NCBI GenBank assembly: GCA_002404215.1
Contig: DHJG01000240.1
Location: 20,547-31,184, forward strand
Source: Desulfosporosinus sp. UBA4726
Lineage (GTDB): Bacteria > Bacillota > Desulfitobacteriia > Desulfitobacteriales > Desulfitobacteriaceae
DNA length: 10,638 nucleotides
Direction of reading: 5' to 3'
The notes under the pieces are model-generated. The model was not told the DNA's origin. It saw nothing but the letters and a program-made list of their open reading frames with translations, and searched no databases. Shown in pieces: positions 6,655 through 10,638 of this stretch (positions are counted from its first letter, which is position 1; every line of letters begins with the position of its first letter). A program made the position numbers and the translations under genes.

Positions 6655-7776
6655 TTAAAGACGTTTTACAATGCCGCAGCAGGAATAGGTAAGATCTGGA
6701 TACTCTTCAACCAGAACCCCTTTATCCTTAGACAGCAACAGAATATGTTGTAATTTAGGATTTTCCATATTGTCGACTAGAATTCTTTCCGGTATTCGCC
6801 TCAAAAGGACCCTTGTCGTTTCTCCAATCCCCGGCTTTATGAAGTTGATATCATCCACTCCGAACTTCTCTTTAATTACCATTAGCTCTTTTAGGCCTTG
6901 CCAGGTAACCTCAACGTTATCATAAACATCATTACAACCAGGGGTTTGTGATTCAAGCTCAAGCTCTTTAAATTTCGCAGAAATAGTGTCTACAAAGAGA
7001 TTTGAAACCTCCTCTTTTCGGAGTTCTTCATAGAATCTAGCCCCGTGAAAATCATGCACTCCGATAAGATCAGTTCGAAAAACGGTTCGACTGACTAACC
7101 CAGAGACGGTTGAATTCAAACAAGCACTAGGAATTAAGAAATCTTCTCTAGTACCGAAGGTTTTTACACAGTATCCGGGATCCGCAAGGACTGCTAGATC
7201 AGGATCTAACTGGTACCCATATTTTGCTTTGAACTCCGTGCACGCCTGACTCAAAACACTGGTTATAGCCCCCTTTCCCGTCCATCCGTCAATAAACTGG
7301 ATCTTAGCATCAGGATGATTTTGAAGGATATACAAGATAGCATTTTCATCGATACCCTTACCCCGAATGATTGAAATACTGTAGTGGGGTAAATCCAAGT
7401 CATGTACTTCCAATAGATATCGTTTGATTAGCACTCCGATTGGCGTACCTGCTCTAGCTAAAGAAACAAGAACCATCTTCGGACCATTTCTTTTTAAAAT
7501 AAGTTCTGATACTACCCTGACCGCCTCTGCGACTTTTGAAGCGCTCTCATGTAAGGTCTGGTGAAAAAGCTCAAGGTATTCCTCAGTGGGTTCATATTCT
7601 ATCGGTAACATTTCGGAATAATGACCACCCGACTGAATTCTTTTCTCCCGTGTTTCTAAATCGGTTTCCGCGATTAAACCATTAAGATTTTTTAGTAAAA
7701 AGATAACATCGTTAGGGTTGTAACTTCCCATTGGCAAAGGATCTGAAATACGACTAATATAGAGTTTATCGTTCAC
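6655..7776 (-). CDS. stiP: StiP/PRTase_1-family phosphoribosyltransferase with PELOTA-like C-terminal domain
   Basis: The database name for this family is 'cysteine protease StiP', but the sequence reads as a phosphoribosyltransferase-fold protein. From GTG 7774-7776 it has 373 residues. SGGHYSEM is at 49-56, VSLARAGTPIGVLIKR at about 104-119, HYSISIIRGKGID at about 131-143, and FIDGWTGKGAI at 161-171. The last has the form of a PRPP-binding loop (hydrophobic run, acidic residue, then a TGKG turn). Cysteines at about 203 and 219 are not in a recognisable protease triad. The C-terminal 90 residues (NFIKPGIGETTRVLLRRIP, then HILLLSKDKGVLVEEYP and YSCCG) resemble the PELOTA/L7Ae-like RNA-binding domain attached to this family in Ter clusters. 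The chosen GTG overlaps the upstream stop (GTGA). An in-frame GTG at 7831-7833 would add 19 residues and overlap 61 nt, but it lacks a ribosome binding site. Confidence 0.88.
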   Translation of the reverse strand: MNDKLYISRISDPLPMGSYNPNDVIFLLKNLNGLIAETDLETREKRIQSGGHYSEMLPIEYEPTEEYLELFHQTLHESASKVAEAVRVVSELILKRNGPKMVLVSLARAGTPIGVLIKRYLLEVHDLDLPHYSISIIRGKGIDENAILYILQNHPDAKIQFIDGWTGKGAITSVLSQACTEFKAKYGYQLDPDLAVLADPGYCVKTFGTREDFLIPSACLNSTVSGLVSRTVFRTDLIGVHDFHGARFYEELRKEEVSNLFVDTISAKFKELELESQTPGCNDVYDNVEVTWQGLKELMVIKEKFGVDDINFIKPGIGETTRVLLRRIPERILVDNMENPKLQHILLLSKDKGVLVEEYPDLTYSCCGIVKRL

Positions 7777-9191
7777 CAACCTGCTACCTCTTTCCCATGT
7801 TTTTTTAAAGTAGAACCTATCACTAAAACCCACCGCGGAATGCCTAATTTACGAAACGTTGTTAACATAGGTATTAATCGCTCATGACTAACGTCTCTTT
7901 CAAGAAACACGTAGACTTCATCATAATACTCTACTGGTACGTTATAGACATAATTAGCAATACTCAATTCATCAGAACTTTGATAAGCAAATCCATTTTG
8001 AATCGCATATTCCGGCTTTGCGAAGGAATAGATCGGACTCCTCGTTGTAGAATGGTAACTTACCCCGCTCCCCATATAGGCTGAAACGAGCATAGGGAAA
8101 TACATAAATTCGCCAGTACCTAAACACAGCGTCTTCATGCCTCTGCGGTCGTTCCCAAGTTCTTGACCAATCTGCCTTGCTAAGGGCAGTAGTTTAAGAT
8201 TATCACTACTGGACAATCCAAATCTCCCCGTTAATTTCAGATACGGTGAAACGTTTTTATACCCTGTTGAATCTTCTGAAGAAACTGCGATGACATCGGT
8301 AATGTCTAGATATCTCGCTTCCGGAAAAATAGGAGCTCCAGAAAATAATGTTGAACCCACCGTATGATTAAATTGATCTGTTTGATCATTTATGGGATCA
8401 CCATTGACCGCTATTTCTCCTGCCAAGAGAGAAACAGTCTGGATAGTTATGTCAAGCTGTTGCTCCAATATTCTAAAATTATCTCGATCTTCTGCCGTTC
8501 TCCAATCTAACAACGAGAGAACCACGTAGTTGGTCTTCGGAAATTCACAATGGATGGCCCGAATAATATTCAGTGCTGTATTTCCAGTTGTTATCTCATC
8601 ATCTACAAGCACAATTGTTTTTGCAATTTTTAGTAACTCAGAGTCCAGTGGATAACATCGATGATTAACGGCATGGGAATGGTCTTCATCGAAATTAAGT
8701 ACCGATTCCAAAAGAGGTATCTGTTCACGTGTCGTGTGGAGGTAGTGAGCCTTATCAAATAAACTAAACGTTGCATGACCTAATCCAGTTGCTGTCTCTG
8801 CAAAGCCTATGAATAACGTTTCTTCAGGGAGGGGAACGAGAGAACGTTCAATAACCGTTTCATACACTTTTTTTGGATCTTTATTGCTCTTAAGTGCCTG
8901 CATAATAGCTTGGGTATCGACATGATCTACGCCGTGAATTTGACTAAGGAATTGGGCCGCCAGAGCCGCCCCCGCAAGCAGAGAAACAACAGGATCGACT
9001 GGTACATGTTTTCCAAGCACGTTGCTGACGAACAAAAATCTCCGTTTCTTATTTTTCCTTGCTGCTAAGGAGAAGAGCGTTTGAGGTTCAAAATTATAGC
9101 GATTATTTTTTATCGTTACGATAACCCGTTGGTCTTCAAGGTTATACGTATGTATCTTCGGTAAGCAGACTGATGAAATTGTGTTGTTCAT
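7773..9191 (-). CDS. PRTase_2 phosphoribosyltransferase with C-terminal TRSP domain
   Basis: A 472-residue two-domain protein. The N-terminal phosphoribosyltransferase starts near residue 40 with the family signature AARKNKKRRFLFVSNVLGKH (44-63). It continues with FAETATGLGHATFSLFD (130-146) and TIVLVDDEITTGNTALNII (192-210), a classical PRPP-binding motif with the DD pair and the TTGNT loop. The C-terminal TRSP domain (about 305-455) shows TGRFGL, TLCLGTGEFMYFPM, and YHSTTRSPI (379-387), the Thr-Arg-Ser-Pro motif that names it. It probably moves a phosphoribosyl group onto an unknown acceptor in the Ter pathway. ATG 9189-9191 has GGAG 6 nt upstream; an in-frame ATG at 9201-9203 adds four residues with a poorer site. 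The gene overlaps the upstream lyase by 50 nt in another frame, and its stop overlaps the StiP start. Confidence 0.9.
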   Translation of the reverse strand: MNNTISSVCLPKIHTYNLEDQRVIVTIKNNRYNFEPQTLFSLAARKNKKRRFLFVSNVLGKHVPVDPVVSLLAGAALAAQFLSQIHGVDHVDTQAIMQALKSNKDPKKVYETVIERSLVPLPEETLFIGFAETATGLGHATFSLFDKAHYLHTTREQIPLLESVLNFDEDHSHAVNHRCYPLDSELLKIAKTIVLVDDEITTGNTALNIIRAIHCEFPKTNYVVLSLLDWRTAEDRDNFRILEQQLDITIQTVSLLAGEIAVNGDPINDQTDQFNHTVGSTLFSGAPIFPEARYLDITDVIAVSSEDSTGYKNVSPYLKLTGRFGLSSSDNLKLLPLARQIGQELGNDRRGMKTLCLGTGEFMYFPMLVSAYMGSGVSYHSTTRSPIYSFAKPEYAIQNGFAYQSSDELSIANYVYNVPVEYYDEVYVFLERDVSHERLIPMLTTFRKLGIPRWVLVIGSTLKKHGKEVAGW

Positions 9192-10338
9192 TAAACACTC
9201 CATAATTCTTTGCTCTTAACAAGATTTTCTGGGCCCATCTATAATGTGGTTTTATTTCATTCATTTTATTTGTATAGTGACTTTTAACAACGCCTTGCAA
9301 ACCATCGCTGTTTTTAATGATACTCACTGCATCTAAATATTCTTCATGCCCAACAACATATAACGCTTGTACTGGTATGATGTGGCTCGGATGGATAATG
9401 GTTTTCCCGATAATTCCATTTTCTTTGTCTAAGATGACCTCTCGAATTAAACCATCGACATACTTGTTTAAGAGCTGGCTTCTAATCTTAGTTCCATTAC
9501 ACCCACTATTATCATGGAATTCTTCAAAAGGGCTCCTCCGAAGCTGAGGCTTGAGTACTCTCTCAACATTTGCGAAGTATTCCCAAACCGGTCCAGAAAC
9601 TACGTAATCGCTCTCGATTCGTCCGAAAATGTTTACAATATCTGAGATGCAATCACGTATCACCATAATATCATAAATGGTGACATCCGGTCCTCTACGA
9701 ATTCCAAAAAGACCTGAGAAATCTGTCGCCCCAATACGGACATTTAATACTAAGTCCTGGAAAGAATCTATGAGTTGCTTTATCTCCATCAGTTCCTTAA
9801 CCCGCGATTCACGATAGATCACTTCAGGACTTTCGATAATGGGCATTCCGTAAAATGGCCCAGTGACTTGAGCATTGAGACTTTTTATAATTTCGAAATA
9901 TTTATAACTTGCGGACGTGAATTTCGGAAAGATAAAGCCTGTGATAATCTTAGCACAGGCTCCCATTTCCTCTGTAAGCCTGAGGATTTGTTCAGGATTT
10001 CTAACTCGTATGAAGATCAGCGGCAGATCAGCAAAATCGATTTCTTGATGACTCAAGGCCAAATTGATCTTAGTTACTTGGGTTATAATATTTTGCTCTG
10101 CAGCATGCACCTCAGAGTCTCCGATCGAATCTTCTAAGCAAAACACCGTGGAGGCAAGTCCACTATTTTTCTTAGAAACAATATCAGAGGCGATCGTTTC
10201 TCTAGTTCCAGGCATATATAGTGTCGCCCCGAGAGCATAGGAAAGAATATCTCGTGGCGTATTTTTATCAAATGACTCTGGTGCTTTAAAAAAGGTGCTT
10301 TCTATATTCTCTTTGCTTAAATAATTAAAATACCGCAC
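9142..10338 (-). CDS. CitE/HpcH-like C-C bond lyase (TIM barrel) of the Ter biosynthetic operon
   Basis: A 398-residue protein related to the beta subunit of citrate lyase and HpcH/HpaI aldolases, in the branch found with Ter clusters. It should form or cleave a carbon-carbon bond on a keto-acid or CoA-type substrate, with a magnesium ion. Visible motifs are LGATLYMPGTRETIASDI (36-53), FCLEDSI with E69 and D70 (expected acidic ligands), IRVRNP with R111, MPIIESPEV with E169, RIGATDFSGLFGIRRG (201-216), and GKTIIHPSHI (311-320), the barrel-closing motif of CitE relatives. The start is GTG 10336-10338, with a GGTGAG about 9 nt upstream; no in-frame start lies further upstream within 50 nt. It heads the operon. 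Its last 50 nt overlap the next gene. The true substrate is unknown. Confidence 0.88.
   Translation of the reverse strand: MRYFNYLSKENIESTFFKAPESFDKNTPRDILSYALGATLYMPGTRETIASDIVSKKNSGLASTVFCLEDSIGDSEVHAAEQNIITQVTKINLALSHQEIDFADLPLIFIRVRNPEQILRLTEEMGACAKIITGFIFPKFTSASYKYFEIIKSLNAQVTGPFYGMPIIESPEVIYRESRVKELMEIKQLIDSFQDLVLNVRIGATDFSGLFGIRRGPDVTIYDIMVIRDCISDIVNIFGRIESDYVVSGPVWEYFANVERVLKPQLRRSPFEEFHDNSGCNGTKIRSQLLNKYVDGLIREVILDKENGIIGKTIIHPSHIIPVQALYVVGHEEYLDAVSIIKNSDGLQGVVKSHYTNKMNEIKPHYRWAQKILLRAKNYGVFNEQHNFISLLTEDTYV
9198..9201 (-). promoter_or_regulatory. Ribosome binding site inside the upstream lyase gene
   Basis: GGAG lies 6 nt before ATG 9189-9191, in the arrangement ATGGAGTGTTTAATG. It favours the second ATG as the PRTase_2 start, and it lies within the coding sequence of the lyase gene, so translation of the two is probably coupled. 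Confidence 0.5.
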
Positions 10339-10384
10339 TAACTCGCACTCACCAGAAGGGGGAGTACTTCTCTCCTTTCTATGA

Positions 10385-10412
10385 TTGACATCGTATTGTC
10401 AAGATACATCTT
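10385..10412. promoter_or_regulatory. Two adjoining palindromes upstream of the biosynthetic operon
   Basis: TTGACA-N6-TGTCAA (10385-10402) is a perfect 6-bp inverted repeat. AAGAT-AC-ATCTT (10401-10412) is a second palindrome that overlaps it by two bases. Both lie 47-75 nt before the lyase start codon, where an operator for a dimeric regulator could sit. TTGACA could also serve as a -35 box on the minus strand, but no matching -10 box is found at the right distance, so the promoter itself is not located. Confidence 0.35.
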
Positions 10413-10493
10413 AAGTGTACTACTAATTCTTTCCTAATTTGTGAACATTTAATGAAATTTGTGTTAAGTCCTAGTGCATTCACCCTTATATTA

Positions 10494-10550
10494 GGCAAAT
10501 AAAAGGAACCCGCTTAAGCTAAAATTTAAAGCGAGTTCCTTTTATTTGCC
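10494..10550. terminator. Long hairpin, probable bidirectional terminator
   Basis: Two 22-nt arms (10494-10515 and 10529-10550) pair with one mismatch around a 13-nt loop. Each strand has GTTCC followed by TTTTATTT, so an inner GC-richer stem followed by a U-rich tract exists in both directions. It probably ends the gene lying beyond the right edge and insulates the operon at 10338. Confidence 0.7.
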
Positions 10551-10583
10551 TTCATCGTACTGACCTCTTAACCTCTCGTGTCA

Positions 10584-10637
10584 TTATGCAGTTTTAATAA
10601 CTGTAGCCTTCAAATCTAAAATGTAAATACTTTTGGT
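10584..10637 (-). CDS. Possible C-terminal end of an upstream gene (partial)
   Basis: One minus-strand frame is open from the window edge to a TAA at 10584-10586 and encodes TKSIYILDLKATVIKTA. The other two minus-strand frames stop earlier. The peptide looks protein-like, and a terminator hairpin follows 33 nt later, as expected for the end of a gene. Seventeen residues are too few to name a family or to exclude chance. Confidence 0.3.
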   Translation of the reverse strand, partial: TKSIYILDLKATVIKTA

Positions 10638-10638
10638 T

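Noticed and set aside
7777..7833. Longer N-terminus for the StiP-family protein from GTG 7833
   Set aside because: No ribosome binding site, and it would force a 61-nt overlap. The GTG overlapping the upstream stop is a normal coupled start. The longer form is not excluded.
10397..10417. TTGACA as the -35 box of the lyase operon promoter
   Set aside because: No -10-like hexamer lies 16-18 nt downstream on the minus strand (GAAAGG or AGAAAG there).
1..10638. CRISPR arrays, tRNA or rRNA genes, complete insertion sequences
   Set aside because: No regularly spaced repeats, no cloverleaf-like sequence and no transposase-like frame were seen on either strand.

Overview
The window looks like chromosomal DNA of a low-to-moderate GC anaerobic Firmicute, most likely a Peptococcaceae-type clostridium such as a Desulfosporosinus or Desulfitobacterium relative. 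The basis is strong AGGAGG-type ribosome binding sites, several GTG starts, U-tract terminators, and a group 4 (Hyf-type) hydrogenase cluster beside a tellurite-type (Ter) stress cluster. The taxon is an inference from style and gene content, not a match. Every convincing gene lies on the minus strand, so transcription runs from high to low coordinates.

Reading in the direction of transcription: (a) 10638-10494 holds a possible last few codons of an upstream gene, then a 22-bp-stem hairpin that looks like a terminator. (b) 10338-5810 is a tightly packed four-gene operon: a CitE/HpcH-like C-C bond lyase, a phosphoribosyltransferase with a C-terminal TRSP domain, a second phosphoribosyltransferase (database name 'cysteine protease StiP') with a PELOTA-like C-terminus, and a HAD phosphatase. 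Reading frames overlap by about 50 nt, 4 nt and close to 0 nt. A terminator follows at about 5754-5731. (c) 5809-5419 is a 391-bp intergenic region with that terminator, a candidate promoter and a possible 30-44 codon small ORF. (d) 5418-3564 holds three tandem TerD-family genes ending in a clear terminator at 3551-3520. (e) 3519-3208 is a regulatory gap with a candidate sigma-A promoter and a REP-like scar. (f) 3207-1 is the start of an operon for a membrane-bound hydrogenase: HyfB, HyfC and HyfE (HyfE cut by the window edge).

Regions (b) and (d) together match the Ter-associated biosynthetic module predicted by comparative genomics (Anantharaman, Iyer and Aravind, 2012). There the lyase, two PRTases and HAD phosphatase are proposed to make a ribosylated, nucleoside-like metabolite linked to TerD metal-binding stress proteins. 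As far as I know the metabolite and chemistry are not established, so this is the most interesting system here. The ATP-grasp ligase and TerC/TerB partners often seen with it are absent from this window. The hydrogenase operon is a separate unit: HyfB and HyfE-type subunits form the ion-pumping membrane arm and HyfC the NuoH-like anchor. The catalytic subunits would lie beyond coordinate 1.
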